A stretch of 64,000 nucleotides of DNA from Eudorina sp. 2006-703-Eu-15 (GCA_003117195.1 BDSI01000034.1:642956-706955); one strand, 5' to 3'; counted from the stretch's first letter, positions 24,400 through 35,894 are shown. Notes: generated from the sequence alone by a model not told the origin. Numbers and translations are program-made.

Positions 24400-24712
24400 C
24401 CCGAGGTCGAGGCCGCCGTCCCTCGCCCCGAAGGACAGCGGGAGCGCCTGGTGCTGATCTTTGACCTGGGGGCCGGCAACCTGATTGTGAGCGCGCACCA
24501 CTGACACGGCATCATCCGTACCGAACGTCCGTACCGCAGGCTCCGTACAGCAGGCTCCGTACCGCAGACTCCGTAACGGACGCTTTTTACCGTACACATG
24601 TCGTGGTCTCTCGCCGTGCTGGCATCGACTTCTCTCTTGGGGCGGAGAACCTGGCCTCTTTATGTGCCTCCGGGCGTATTGGCCGCTGACCTGCATGGGT
24701 GCGCGCGTGCCC

Positions 24713-25342
24713 TGCCGCCCCTCTGCCGCCCCCCCTACCCGAACTCTCCTGCCGCCCATCTGCCGCCCCCCCCTACCCGAACTCTCCTGCCGCCCCTCTG
24801 CCCCCCCTACCCGAACTCTCCTGCCGCCCCTCTGCCGCCCCCCCTACCCGAACTCTCCTGCCGCCCCTCTGCCCCCCCTACCCGAACTCTCCTGCCGCCC
24901 CTCTGCCCCCCCCTACCCGAACTCTCCTGCCGCCCCTCTGCCCCCCCCTACCCGAACTCTCCTGCCGCCCATCTGCCGCCCCCCCCACCCGAACTCTCCT
25001 GCCGCCCTCTGCCCCCCCCTACCCGAACTCTCCTGCCGCCCCTCTGCCCCCCCCTACCCGAACTCTCCTGCCGCCCATCTGCCGCCCCCCCCTACCCGAA
25101 CTCTCCTGCCGCCCCTCTGCCCCCCCTACCCGAACTCTCCTGCCGCCCCTCTGCCGCCCCCCCCTACCCGAACTCTCCTGCCGCCCCTCTGCCCCCCCCT
25201 ACCCGAACTCTCCTGCCGCCCCTCTGCCCCCCCTACCCGAACTCTCCTGCCGCCCATCTGCCGCCCCCCCTACCCGAACTCTCCTGCCGCCCCTCTGCCG
25301 GCCCCCCTACCCGAACTCTCCTGCCGCCCCTCTGCCGCCGCA
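24713..25342. repeat. 34-37 bp minisatellite in the HSP70 relic
   Basis: About eighteen tandem copies of a C-rich unit (cores ctacccgaactctcctgccg and cccctctgcc). They differ mainly in the length of the C run. The array fills most of the intron between the exons ending at 24486 and starting at 25344. Open frames in three registers across it are artefacts. Confidence 0.92.
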
Positions 25343-26080
25343 GGTGTCCCTGGTTTCCATCGAGGACGGCCTCGTCGAGATGCGGGCCACCCGGGGCGGC
25401 GCGCACGTAGGCGGCCAGCACTTCACCGACCGCCTTGTCGGCCACTTCCTGCAGGTAAGGCACCGTACGGCTCCGTACAACACGGCGAGAGTCTGGTGGG
25501 CGGTTGCTGCAGCCGATGGGCTTCGCATGTTATCCAATGCCCGTATTGAGCAAGATGGACCGTGACCGAAAACAGAAACCACCACCCCACTCTTCCCGGA
25601 GCACCCGAGCATTGGGTCCTGATGGTGCGGTGCGGTGCGGTGCGGTGCAGATTGAGTGGTATCACGCTCGTGGGACTGGCCCCGTCCATCTCCAGTCTCC
25701 GTCCGGCCCGCCTTGTCGCCGTCTCGCTGTCTCCGCCCTGACGAAGGAGTTCCAGCGCAAGTACGGCGGCAAGGACCTGCGCAGCAGGCCCCGCGCGATG
25801 GGCCGCCTGCGCGCCGCCTGCAAGACGGCCCTGTCGTCGAAGACCACTGCGACGGTCGATCTGGGGAGATGGGTTAGATATAGGTTCGTCGGGAGATGGG
25901 GACTGAAACGACCTGGAAATGAAGCAACAGACGCGAGAGAAACCAAATGTTAACATGTGTCCGACCGAGCTGACTTAGTGCGTACGTGTACACGGCGGCA
26001 AGCCGGGCGTGGATGCGTCTTGCGGCATGGAAATGCACACTCGTTCCTCTTTCCGTAATATTTCCGATATCTTCGTAACC

Positions 26081-26112
26081 GTTACAAGGTGGACCCCGCG
26101 GGTCATCTGTGA
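26081..26112 (+). repeat. Terminal fragment of the GGACCCCGCGGG repeat family
   Basis: Contains ggaccccgcgggtcat followed by gtgacagcc. Related ends occur at about 26880-26935 (inverted), 31692-31730, 43004, 46651-46690 and 52860-52890 (inverted). It marks an interspersed mobile element with a conserved terminus. Confidence 0.65.
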
Positions 26113-26639
26113 CAGCCGCCGGCTCCTCACCACACACTCTACAAGCGGAACCGCGCCACTGTGGCGCACCAGACAGGCTCCACAAGTGCACCGAAGAACC
26201 CCACCCCACACCCACTCTACCAGGGAACCAACCCTTTCCTAAGGACCAGCAATAACCAAGGTTGAAGTCCGCTCAGGGAGAACCCCCCCTTGCCGTATGT
26301 GGCAGGTGGAGGACTGAATACCATTGCATACGACCAAGTAGACCTCCGGGACTCACAGACACGTCCCTTGTCATCGTGCCGCGCATCTCACGCTACGAAA
26401 CCTGATGTGCTCCAAAACAAAACGTACCTTGGCAAGCTGTTCGACGAGATGGGTTTCGTCGCCACCATCACTCTGGCCTGCCCTCAGATTGGGTAGGAGG
26501 CAGGGCTCCCGTTGGTATGTTATTGCTTGGCTTAGGTATTTCTTCTGATGCGGGCTACTCCACTAGCGGTCGCTGGGCAGTGTCACGAGGCGTGGGTCTT
26601 CCAAGACCTCGAGAGGGTGCAACGTTGGGTGCCTCAGGG

Positions 26640-26935
26640 GTGGTGGTAGCTGGGTGATGGGGTGCCTGTGTGGGCGACCCCCCCATGCTTGGCTTTATCC
26701 ACTTCTGGGGATTCTGCCCTTAGCTGTGCCTATCCCTTTGGTAGTGTTGCCCCGCTGCGCGCCTCTGCTTCCTTCGGTGTCTGGCTGGGTGGGGTCATGG
26801 CCCGGTGTGTTTTTTGGGTGCGGCGTTGAGGTGTGGAAGTATCCTGTCGCCTTGGCGGTGGGGCCTGCTGGGGCTTGCCCTGGTATACACCGGTGATTCC
26901 TTTGGGGTCCGCTGTAACGTTCATTCATTCATTCA
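26640..26935 (-). mobile_element. Short copy of the GGACCCC-terminus element
   Basis: Reading on the minus strand, it starts with attcattc-type tetranucleotide repeats and gttacagcggacccc. It encodes a short frame that resembles the flanks of the 43.0 kb copy (CIPGQAPAG versus CAPGQSPSG, and RGAQRGNTTKG versus RGAQQGDTTKG). It lacks the 39-bp repeat array found there. Host: an intron of the HSP70 relic. Confidence 0.6.
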
Positions 26936-27074
26936 TCACTCGGACTCGAATCGAGGAGCTTGCGGGGATCGCTTCACGAGGTGCCGGGAGTGCGTCGCAG
27001 CGAGAGCCCGATGGAAAGGCAATGTGCAAAAGGCGAACAAAGTTATTGACCAGATTTGCAAGCATGTCGTCTAA

Positions 27075-27145
27075 GTGTCTATGGTGTAGTGGAATCACAT
27101 CTGTCTAACACACAGAAGGTCCCCAGATCGAAACTGGGTAGACAC
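27075..27145 (+). tRNA. tRNA-Val(AAC)-like sequence, probably a pseudogene or SINE head
   Basis: A full cloverleaf can be drawn. The acceptor stem gtgtcta/tagacac has seven perfect pairs; the anticodon stem tctgt/acaga encloses loop ctaacac with anticodon AAC; the T-stem cccag/ctggg encloses atcgaaa. The D-arm is one base short and the T-loop lacks the usual TTC start, so activity is doubtful. An AT-rich tract follows. It lies in an intron of the HSP70 relic. Confidence 0.6.
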
Positions 27146-27708
27146 AGATATTAATAATGAAATCAGTTATTATCAAAAGTTTTCATTGGCATGTTTTGAT
27201 CATAACATGGTCTTGAGCCTTGAGCATGTCGGGCTTGGCGTCTCATAGACTGTTGTGGCTGGTTCCGTCGGGCAGGGGGAAGGGTCTGCTCCTTGACTCG
27301 TCATACGGTGTTGTTATACAGCAACTCCACGGCAGCCGCGTGCCCTAAAGTTAGGGCCCCGAAGTACCGCCTCCCTTTCTTTTAACTCCACCCCCTCCCC
27401 CCTCCCCGGCGCCGCTGGGTGCGTCCCCGTCTGGCTGCCTTCTGTCACGTAGGTCCTCAACGACACTCGTTTGGCCAAGTCCGCGATACATGACGTGGTG
27501 CTGCTGGTGGGGGCCTCCAGCCGCATCCCCCGGCTGGGTTACAGAACTGCTGCAGGTGCGGACTGCGGAGGGTGGGGCCAGCTGGGCACCGCTCTGGCGT
27601 TGAAAACATGGCCGTGCATGGGTACCTACGTTACACGGGCGCGGGGCCCCCGGGGACAAACGAACAGTTCACGAAGGCCCCGGCACGTGAAGCAGGGCCG
27701 CGGTAAAC

Positions 27709-28854
27709 AAGTAGGGGGTCGGCTTCCTTGAAGCCGGAAAAAGGGCGGGGCCCCCCACAATCCGTACAACCCCGTCCCCTCGGCGGGTCTGGCGCGGTTT
27801 CCAGGAGAGGCAATCCTGGCGCGCTGGTAACCTGGTGTAGTGGCCGGTATGGCTGCGTGACCCCCTCGCGGGGGATGGAGGATGGGTGCGTTGGAACACC
27901 CGGTCGGGATACGGGTCCACCTTGTAACGGTTAATTAATTAATCCGTACAGGCCGCTTGCTTTACAACGGAAACTCTGTTACCGCGCAAGAGTGCGAGAG
28001 AGTGAAAGGGTGCCATTGAGGGTGTCGTTGATGTTGAAGGTGGATCGGCGTGCATAAGGTCAAGCAGGTAGGGTAGCCCCGAAACCTACGCGCCGCCTCA
28101 TCGCATCTGCATTATTATCGTAACGCTAGACGCCTCTGCACTACCACATCCGTCTGTCAAGCAGATATCAAAAAGCAAGCTTGAAGCATTCTTGTTTTTC
28201 CGTGAAGCTGTAGTTGTTTGGTCCGTCGGCAAGCATGCAGCCCTTCAGTTGCACGCCCGCAGCAGACGTGAACCTCTAAAGTTTGCTATCAATAGTTACA
28301 TAGCAAATATAAGGCAAAACCAGGGTGCGAAAAAGCCGCGGTGAGACCCGGACTTCGGCCATCGGAACTGGAGAACTTGTTGGTACTCGGTATGCATCCC
28401 TTTGCATTTTGAAACTTTGATTCAATACATATTGTTGAATTGTATTCATCTGGCGAGACATAAAGGCAAATCTTGATGTTGGTGGCATCTTGATGTTCAA
28501 ACATCACTATGGAAGTTCAATTTAGCACAAGCAGACCATTCTTAATCCAAGTATTCATCACGCGGCACCCGTTGAAACAAATATGAGCGCGTTGGGTGGA
28601 CGTTGACCCGGGTCCATGGAGACCGCAGAGCTTTACTTTGACCGTTTGTGCGTAAAGAATTTTTTTCAGCCAAACCAAGGATACCGTTCAATAGAGGACA
28701 ATTAATATGACAAACATCGCGAATTAGTTTAGCGGATAATGAACGTTTTGCCGTTACCGGACACACGGACACACGGACACACGGACACACGGACATGGGC
28801 AATCCTAGGGGGCGGGGCCCCCCGAACGCGCTTCGCGCTGGGGCCCCGCCCAAA
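27709..28854 (+). mobile_element. Repeat element R, copy 1 (1146 bp) with 3-bp target duplication
   Basis: Almost the whole unit is repeated in reverse complement at 38890-39895. It begins aagtagggggtcggcttcc and ends gggccccgcccaaa. AAC flanks both ends (27706-27708 and 28855-28857), and the other copy has the same 3-bp duplication. Near its right end, copy 1 has an acacgg-type repeat where copy 2 has a (GT)n run. No coding capacity is evident, so it is a non-autonomous DNA element. It lies between two exons of the HSP70 relic. Confidence 0.8.
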
Positions 28855-30164
28855 AACACCGAGCGACAGTTCTCTGGATGGCTCGGACGAGAGGGGCAGG
28901 CCTGGGGTCGAGTTGGTACACAGCCGTTGCAGGCTGGGCTAGGCGGCTGGTATGCGCTGTGACGACTGGAGAAGACGACCACTGTACGGGTAATACGGGC
29001 GGGTGATCGATGCTTTCTTTCATTCGGGGCAGCAGGTAGGCCACAGGTTGCCAGGCGTCGTCGAGCACTGCGCGAGGTGGTTCCCTTCGCAATGATCCTG
29101 ATGAGCGCGATGATCCTGATCCCCCGCCTGAGGCCTGACGGCGACCATAGCGTTTAGCCAGGGGCCGGGTTGCGTATCGCCTCTGGCCTTGGGAGCGTTG
29201 CCGTACGTTGTTGGATTCCCTGAAGAAGCGGCCGACAGAGCGGCCTTACACGTCCGACGGCCTCCTCCCTCCTCTTCCCCCGCTCGCTGCTGGCGAATGA
29301 TGACCACGATCGAAGGCAGAGACAACACAAAATAAACGCACCTTGATATGGCCGCCAGCTTCCTGAATTCTGTTTCATTTATAATAATATTTATTGGTTT
29401 CCTACCTTCGAGATGTCCATTTTACGTACGGTGTGAAGATGACTACCGACCTCCCCAGGATTACTTCGACGGCAGGCCGCCGTGCAAGTGGGTCAACCCC
29501 GACGAGGCGATGGCCAGCGGCGCCGCCGCGATGGCAGCCCTGCTCACGTGTCGCGACAGCAAGCTGGCGACGAGTCTGCTGATGGACATGACGACGCTGA
29601 GACTGGGAATTGAGACAGCCGGAGGATTGATGGTGGGTCTAGGGGGTCGGGCAGGTGGGATGGTTCGCCGGCTGGACGCGGTTGGTTGGTTTCTAGGGCC
29701 ACACAACCCTTCGCCCCGTCCGTTAACGTGTAGACCGTGTCGTTGCCGTTGTCTTGTTGCTGTCTGCGGCACGCTGCTGCAATCCAGCCATTTCCAACAC
29801 AGCGCCCCGGTTGTGCGTCATCTTCTCTTATCCCCTCCCCCCGCCTGCTGCCTCCTCCGTGCGTCCGGCAACCGCAGACGGCGGCCTTTCCCCGGCGCAC
29901 CACCCTGCCAGCCGCCACCCAGCTGACCCCGTCCACGCGCAGGGACAGCCAGGATGCGGTGCTCATTAAGGCAAGTGCCGTACATAACAATATACGACGC
30001 CGGACGAGCAATTTTACGCCGAATTTTTTCGGTACCAAGCCGCGCGATACACCCGGTCCTGGCGGCGTGCGGCCCCGTTCGGGCGGGCATGCTATCCAGG
30101 ATGGTGCGGGGTTGGGAGAATCACTGATCCGCGCCTATCTATCCGCGCGACGCCGGGGCCCCGC

Positions 30165-30206
30165 GGCCCCTAAACCCTTAAACCCTAAAACTCTACAAAC
30201 CCTTAG
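30165..30206. repeat. Interstitial telomere-like sequence
   Basis: Imperfect CCCTAAA-type units (ccctaaaccctt, aaaccctaaaa). Similar pieces lie at about 42507-42545 in the opposite sense and at 43901-43920. They are located in the transposon nest, not at a chromosome end. Confidence 0.6.
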
Positions 30207-30372
30207 TTCCAATACATAGTGTTGAGTTGTGTTTCTATGGCAAGACAGAAAGGCAAATCTTGACGTTGGCAATAACATGATGTTCAAATGCCAGGACACT
30301 ATGGAAGTTCAGTTTAGCAAGCGCCGCCCGTCCCTAATTCAAGTATTCAATATGCGGCACCTGTTGGAACAA
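30207..30372 (+). mobile_element. Fragment of repeat element R, copy 3
   Basis: Matches the internal part of element R at about 28425-28582 with many substitutions (shared cores ggcaaatcttga, gatgttcaaa and ctatggaagttca). Neither end is preserved. It is older than copies 1 and 2. Confidence 0.7.
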
Positions 30373-30499
30373 AGAGCAGCGTTGTCGCCAAGACGACGAC
30401 GTCTGTAAGCAGGGCTGGCTGAAGACCCCAAGCCCAAGTTCGATCGAGGACGATCGATTCCCCGAGTGTGGGAAGGTGTAGCAGGACAGCCAGCCCTGC

Positions 30500-32160
30500 T
30501 TACAGGCCGAACCGCAAAGAAAAAAAATAGCCCAAGAATGGGGTTCCAGACATCTCGAGTAAGCCTTTGTGTCGCGCTGCTACAACGTCCCAGACGCACT
30601 GTTGCACACCCACGGGGGGCAGGGCGAGCCACACCTGCTGCCTTTGAAGGCTCACCCCTAGGCGTGCCTCAATCTGCGCGACAACCGCTTGGGCTACCCC
30701 ACAGCCCCAAAAATGGTGTTGCATGGGCGTTGGCCGCACCGCCCCGGCGCCCGGGTATGTCCCGCATCCACAGGGGGCCACCGCCGCCCCCCTCATGTGG
30801 GAGTTACCGAGCATCGGGAGCCATCAACCGCCAGTCGCCAATACGCCTCCTTATTGGAGTTGTCCCACTTGGCTTCCGTCCACATCCGCTGCATGCTTTC
30901 TATAACCTTGGAAACCATCCTCGGCGCTTGTGGCGCAGTATCCTCGCTCTACCCAAGCGCTTCGCAAACAAAGCGTGTATGTGCCGCACGCCTCGCCTCC
31001 CGCAACTGCAGCGCCGTGCCATACCGCACGGTGTACCGTGGAGTGCAACCTTGAGGCCGTTTTGCAGCCTCCACCCCATGCGCCTCACCAGCATTTCCGT
31101 GACTTCCTCTCTCCCGGGGGGTGGTGTCGCCTCGGTAGGCACCAGGGTCCCCTCGGCGGCCTCCCACCACCCCGATCGATGGGATGCATGTCTTGTCGAA
31201 GCGCCTCTAGGGCCGCCTTACACTCCCTCCACCGGTTCCACTCCTGCCACGCGTCGGCTCCTACCCCCAAGCACTCCCCAACAAAAACCGCCCATCCCCG
31301 ACGACGCCGTCGCTGTGTGCGGGCGGTCGGGGGGTCGCGTCCACGTTCCTCTCCCATCCGTCTGTTGTGTCCCGGAGCGGAGATATCGCTCGAACCGCAT
31401 GCCCAATGGTCCTCAACGACAGGCATTTGGCAAGGGCAGCATGTCTATCTAAACCCTAGGTTCGAGCCCGGGTCGCTCGCCTTCTTGCAGCCCTTGTGGT
31501 AACAGCGGGTTACCCCACAGCGGTGCATTCCAGCACCAGCCTCCTGGGGTCAGGGGGTCCGCCTCGACATCGACCACCGGCGGGAGGGCACTCAGCGCCC
31601 TGCTGGCTACCCGAGTCACTCCCTCCGGCAGTCAGGGGCAGTTCAGCCATGGTCCTTCATGGGGCGCCGTCAAGGCCATTATTATTAAGGACGTTACAGC
31701 GGACCCCGCGGGTCATCGGTGACAGCCAACGGCCATGATTGGTTCGAAGCTGGGTATCGCTCCGCGTAGGAACTCAAGCAGAATTCGCCGCCATGGGGCG
31801 TCTGCCCCGCCCTTGGGCCCCAGGACGAAACGGACCGCCCACCCGGCCCATCTGGCCCGCGCATGCTCCAGCAGGGGTAGGGCCCCAAACCCTCCTCCCG
31901 TCGGGTGCCCTGCCAACAGCGATTTGGGAACCCCGGTTGCCCTCCTTTCTGTGTCGTCGGGGCCGAGTCCTCTATCAATTAAGCGAGCCGCCAACTTCTC
32001 CCAGGCCACCCCCTCTCTCTGGGGCGGTAATCCGCCGTGCTCCATGTGCCACGTCACTCGCTGCAGTCCATATGCTGCCGCTGATTATGCCCTCCCGAAT
32101 ATCGACAAGGATGGCCGCGATAACGCCTGAAAGCGCTCTTTCACCTTGTCCCCGTGTGTA
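30500..32160 (-). mobile_element. Degenerate non-LTR retrotransposon, 3' part of ORF2
   Basis: Minus-strand fragments in several frames match the C-terminal part of a LINE-type reverse transcriptase: GGGFGALPLLEHARARWAGW (about 31,900), AWQEWNRWRECKAALEALR (about 31,220), MQRMWTEAKWDNSNKEAYW (about 30,880) and a zinc-knuckle region with CGCG, HHFWGCGVAQAVV and QQVWLALPPVGVQ (about 30,680). Frames change between pieces and stops interrupt them, so the copy is inactive. The RT core with its catalytic motif is not seen. The 5' end is not defined. Confidence 0.7.
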
Positions 32161-32452
32161 AGACCTAAAGGCTAATCCCGCGGATGCTCAGGCACCGGGC
32201 TTACACTCCCCCCCCTTAGGAGCAAGCCGTCCTCGGCGCCAGGCATTGGGCCACCCCACCGTATGCCGGTTTTACCAGATTAGCACGGGTTCGTACCGTC
32301 CTTGATCCACCACACAAGGGCCGGTAATGGCTGCGCCAGGGATCGAACCGCCGACCTTAATCCACCACATAAGGGTACGGCACTGGTCTCGATACCAAAT
32401 GTAAGTCCTAAAGGCTAATCCCGCGGATGCTCAGGCACCGGGCTTACACCGT
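32160..32452. repeat. 46-bp direct repeats flanking a tRNA-like segment
   Basis: The core taaaggctaatcccgcggat, followed by gctcaggcaccgggcttaca, occurs at about 32167-32206 and again at about 32408-32448. Between them, on the minus strand near 32328-32400, is a segment with a pol III B box (ggttcgatccc). This looks like a SINE-type insertion or the repeated end of an element. Confidence 0.55.
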
Positions 32453-33130
32453 GCGCCCTCCAGTCCAGTTCAGCGTCCCTTCCTGGGTTCGTGAAATGGA
32501 GGTTAAGCGCAGGTTACTGTATATATGTTGCTGTTGCTGGCGGCGCGTTACGGTAAGGTTACTGTTGCTGGCGGCGCGTACGGCATGCATGTTTGTTGCG
32601 CGGCTTTTTTGCTGAACGTGCGGTCACACATCCGGCTAAAGCTACAACACCATCCTAGATAGACTTCGTTCACCTGCCCTTATTCTTCATTCTGTTACAC
32701 TCACGTGCGGGAGATGACCGCCGTATATTGTCTTGCCTTGCTCTGCTTTGCACGTGCTGCGCCTGCCCTTTTGTGTATGTACCTTACCTCACATCAGCAG
32801 GGCACTTCAGTGGGGTATACCCCACGCACAAGCGTAACTTACACAGGAGCGTGCGAGGTCATGCACATTGCAACTTTGGTCAAATACGTAATAACATCAT
32901 CACCAAATCGTATGTCCGTCGCCCCACCTACAAACTCACACAGTGTCCGTCGCCCCACATACACTCACACAGCACAATCAGGCTAGGGTTCGATAGATCA
33001 GGACCCAGCAGAAGAATATCGTGCCGCTGTTCGCGCTGTCCATACGCTGGCGACGCGAATGCGCATGGACACGCGAATCAGCGCAAATTTGCGTCACATT
33101 CACATCACATAGACGGCTGTCCACGAGGAC
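32453..33130. other. Non-coding, more AT-rich segment
   Basis: No recognisable gene. It lies between the repeats at 32.4 kb and the LTR of the chromovirus, and was the insertion site on the 3' side of that element. A short duplicated phrase (ttactgttgctggcggcgcg-like) occurs near 32520 and 32555. Confidence 0.4.
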
Positions 33131-33323
33131 TGTAACAAAGCTCGGGCCCTATAGGGTCCTCAGTCGTAATACAACTAACTAGTAAGTTAGTAGTCCACAG
33201 ATTGGTGGTATTGAATAATACCGTTTAGGTTGAAACATCGGTATTTAACCGACTCAAAATGCAAGCGCCATACGGCACGTGCGAAGTTTGGACGAGCGGC
33301 CAAGTAGGCCTCATGTTGTTACA
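33131..33323 (-). repeat. 3' LTR of the chromovirus (193 bp)
   Basis: Reading on the minus strand, a polypurine tract (aaggaggggggaa) precedes TGTAACAACATG at 33323. The segment ends in TTTGTTACA at 33131, giving 8-bp inverted termini (tgtaacaa/ttgttaca) typical of an LTR. No second LTR was found at the 5' side of the element. Confidence 0.72.
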
Positions 33324-33403
33324 TTCCCCCCTCCTTGAATGCGAACCCGTCCTCGGGGCGCCGGGAAGAAGTAACTTGAGCCACTTAGGGCAGGGGCACG
33401 CCT

Positions 33404-34212
33404 TTAGCGTACAGCTTGGTGTGGTACGCGTCCACGGCAGCGCGGCAGCCTCGCATGCATGCAGTCTTGGGCGGACTCCCAGGAGTCGTACTCGGGGCCG
33501 TGCTTTTGCCAGCGCACGAGGTACTCCGTGCGGACCCGTCGCCCACTGCGCGTGGCGCGGTGTGCGTGGATTTCTTCCACGAACCAAAGCGGCTCACCCT
33601 GCTCGGCTGGTACAGCGGGGGGCGGCGGTGCGCTGCTGCTGGCGACGTGGTTGCACAGCAGGGAGACGTGGAACACGTTGTGCATCCGAAGGTGCTCCGG
33701 CAGTTGGAGGCGCGCGGCGTTGTCACCAAGCATTTGTGTGATGCTGAACGGGCCAATGAAGCGCGGCATGAACTTGCCACGGCCCTTAGCGTTGGGCGCT
33801 CGGAAAGTGAAGTTTTTGGTGTTGAGCAGGACCAGCTGACCTTCTTTGAAGTGAGCGGGGCGGCGGTGCTTGTCAGCGTGCCGAGCCTGGCGCTGTTGCG
33901 CGGCCTGCATGCACTTTCGGCCGTGTTCGAGGCGGCTTGAGAGGCTGTCCGCCAGTGCTTCGACTGCGGGGAACTTGGTCCGGTCGGGGAGGCCGAAATC
34001 CTGTGGCATAGCCGGGTTGCGGCCGTACACCAGGTAGAAGGGGGTTCGACCCGTGGCCTCGCTTTTGCTGTTGTTGATGGCGAATTCCGCCATGGGAAGG
34101 TATTTTTCCCAGTCAGTCAGATCGGGACCGACGTAGTTGCACAGAACTTCTTGGAGTACGCGGTTTGCGCGCTCAGTCTGGCCGTCCGTCTGTGGATAGA
34201 TGGTATGCCGAG
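33404..34212 (-). pseudogene. Chromovirus integrase C-terminal half with chromodomain
   Basis: Begins after the hAT-like insertion with TDGQTERANRVLQE, the region of the third catalytic residue of the integrase DDE core. It continues through the GPFSITQMLGDNAARLQLP module and ends in a chromodomain (RTEYLVRWQKHGPEYDSWE). The domain reads methylated histone tails and steers integration. The first half is at 34723 and above. Even without the insertion, four extra bases next to the junction keep the two halves out of register. Confidence 0.85.
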
Positions 34213-34722
34213 CAGTGTTGCTATCTTCCAAAACGGGGAAATAGAATTCCGCAGGTTTCCGGCCTGTCGCCAGTGGCCAAAAAACCTTTGGCAGAGCAGA
34301 TTTTGGGGGGCTTCCTAGGTGCCAGGAAATAAAAACCTCCGAGGCAGGGCGGAAATATTTCTGCGTGTTTCGACAGCAGGGCCACTGTTACCACAGCGAC
34401 GACAGGGATTCTAAGTCCATGGAGGCCTGAAGCGCGCTTTCCTTGCGTCGCGGATGCATATGGGAGGGTAACCAGCAGGAGTTGGGGACACGGCATTCGA
34501 GTGTGTTTTGGCGGTAGACAGGCGTACGATGCAGGATTTTCCCCTGCGCCTGCAGATTTCCAGGCCTTTTTGGTAGTCTGGAAAATAGTTGGCAGGGCAG
34601 ATTTCCGGCTCTCCACAGCGTCAAATAAATGAAATCTCGCAGGTTTCTTGGGGGTCCGGGAAATAAAAAATTTCCGGCTTTTTTGCCCGTAAATATTCTT
34701 TTTATTTAAGATAGCAACACTG
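34213..34722. mobile_element. Non-autonomous hAT-like element, 510 bp
   Basis: Perfect 15-bp terminal inverted repeats (cagtgttgctatctt at 34213, its complement ending at 34722) are flanked by an 8-bp duplication, atgccgag (34205-34212 and 34723-34730). Eight-base duplications and CA-g-type termini are hallmarks of hAT transposons. There is no transposase, so mobilisation must be in trans. It splits the integrase of the chromovirus. Confidence 0.92.
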
Positions 34723-35894
34723 ATGCCGAGGACATGAGTTGTTTGACGCCGAGCTGCTTGGCGGCGTGGCGCATGGCTTGAGCGGTGAACCGTGGGTCAC
34801 GATCAGAGAGCAGGGCCGTAATGGCACCGTGCTTGCAGATGATGTGACGGACCAGGATCCACGCAAACTCGATGGTAGTGATTGAGTCCGTTGTGGGGAC
34901 CAGTGTGACCATTTTGGAGAACTTGTCCACGAAGACGCAGACGGCTGTGTAGCCAGAAGGCGTTTCGGGCAGTGAGGTCACGAAATCGCACGAGACAACT
35001 TGCCAGGGTGCCGTGGGAATCGGCAGCGGTTTCAGCTCGCCTGCTGGCTTGCGTACTTCGGATTTGTTCCGTTGGCATTGCGGGCACTCGCGCACGTAGC
35101 GCTCAACGGCAGAGTACATGCCGGGCCACCAGAATCGCTCGTGGATGGTGTGGAATGTGCGGGCAATGCCGCGGTGCCCTGCCAGAGGTGTGTCATGGTA
35201 GGCGTGAAGTATATCCGCACGGAGCTGTGGGTCGTTGGGTACAATGATTTTGTTGCCCTTGAACCACATTCCGTCAGCGGAGGTGACTGTGCCCCAATCG
35301 GCATCCGGTTGCGCGGGCATGGCCGCTCTGAGGCGGTCTGCCAAGGTAGGCGCGGTAGGGTTTGTCTCAACGGGCATGCCCAGGTAGTTGAGGACCGCCG
35401 TATCCGTTTCAGGCACGTGGATGCGCGATAATGGGTCGGCGACGTTTTTACGGCCGGGCCTGTACTCCCACGTGTAGTGGAATCGGCTGAGGAACTCTTG
35501 CCAGCGTGCTTGGCGCTGGGACAGGTCTTTCTTGGTTTCAAACCAGATGTTCGGATGGTGATCCATGACCAGTCGGAATGTTTCTTGCACCGTTTCGAGG
35601 TACGGGCGCCACTCGTGTAGAGCGTTAATGGTACCGAGGAGCTCTTGCTCTGTGGTTGTGTAGTTGATCTCTGGAGCCGTGAACTTGCGACTCGTGTAGG
35701 CGACGGGGTGACCCTCTTGCAGGAGTACACCGCCCGTGCCGTAGATACTGGCGTCAGTGATGACTTCGAACGGTTTGGAGAAATCGGGCAAATGCAGGAC
35801 CGGCGCGTTGGCCAGCGCATTTTTGATTCCTTCGAAAGCAGCTTGGTGCTCGTCCTTCCAGTCGGTTGGAGCTAACCGTTTGTTTTTGGTGAGT
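34723..35894 (-). pseudogene. Chromovirus RNase H and integrase N-terminal half
   Basis: Starts after the 35.9 kb insertion. RNase H signature FEVITDASIYGTGGVLLQ, followed by TEQELLGTINALHEWRPYL. The integrase zinc finger follows (HRGIARTFHTIHERFWWPGM, then CPQC). The first two catalytic Asp of the core lie in VSCDFVTSLP and LLSDRDPRFTA. It is cut by the hAT-like element after LMSSA. Confidence 0.88.

Larger units (their letters stand above)
24400..29970 (+). pseudogene. HSP70-like gene relic, both ends missing, frameshifted
   Basis: Seven exons match successive parts of an HSP70 chaperone: about 24400-24486 (LVLIFDLGAGNLI), 25344-25454 (VSLVSIEDG, HVGGQHFTDRLVGHFLQ), 25747 to about 25863 (EFQRKYGGKDL), about 26431-26492 (LFDEMGFVATIT), 27453-27555 (HDVVLLVGASSRIPRLG), 29459-29632 (VNPDEAMASGAAAMAALL, LGIETAGGLM) and 29878-29970 (RRTTLPAATQL, DAVLIK). 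HSP70s couple ATP hydrolysis to peptide binding. The ATPase N-terminus and the peptide-binding C-terminus are absent. The phosphate loop reads DLGAGNLI instead of DLGGGTFD. The exon at 27453 is 103 nt, one base too long for its phase-0 neighbours, which breaks the frame just before its donor. Introns hold a minisatellite and a transposon. A rapidly evolving gene is possible but less likely than a pseudogene. Confidence 0.75.

Noticed and set aside
24598..25565. Three proline-rich proteins of 270-295 residues in overlapping frames
   Set aside because: Produced by the C-rich minisatellite in an intron of the HSP70 relic. Only the segment 25344-25454 is a real exon.
30466..31502. Plus-strand proteins of 190-328 residues
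   Set aside because: They are antisense to the degenerate non-LTR ORF2, whose zinc-knuckle region is recognisable on the minus strand.
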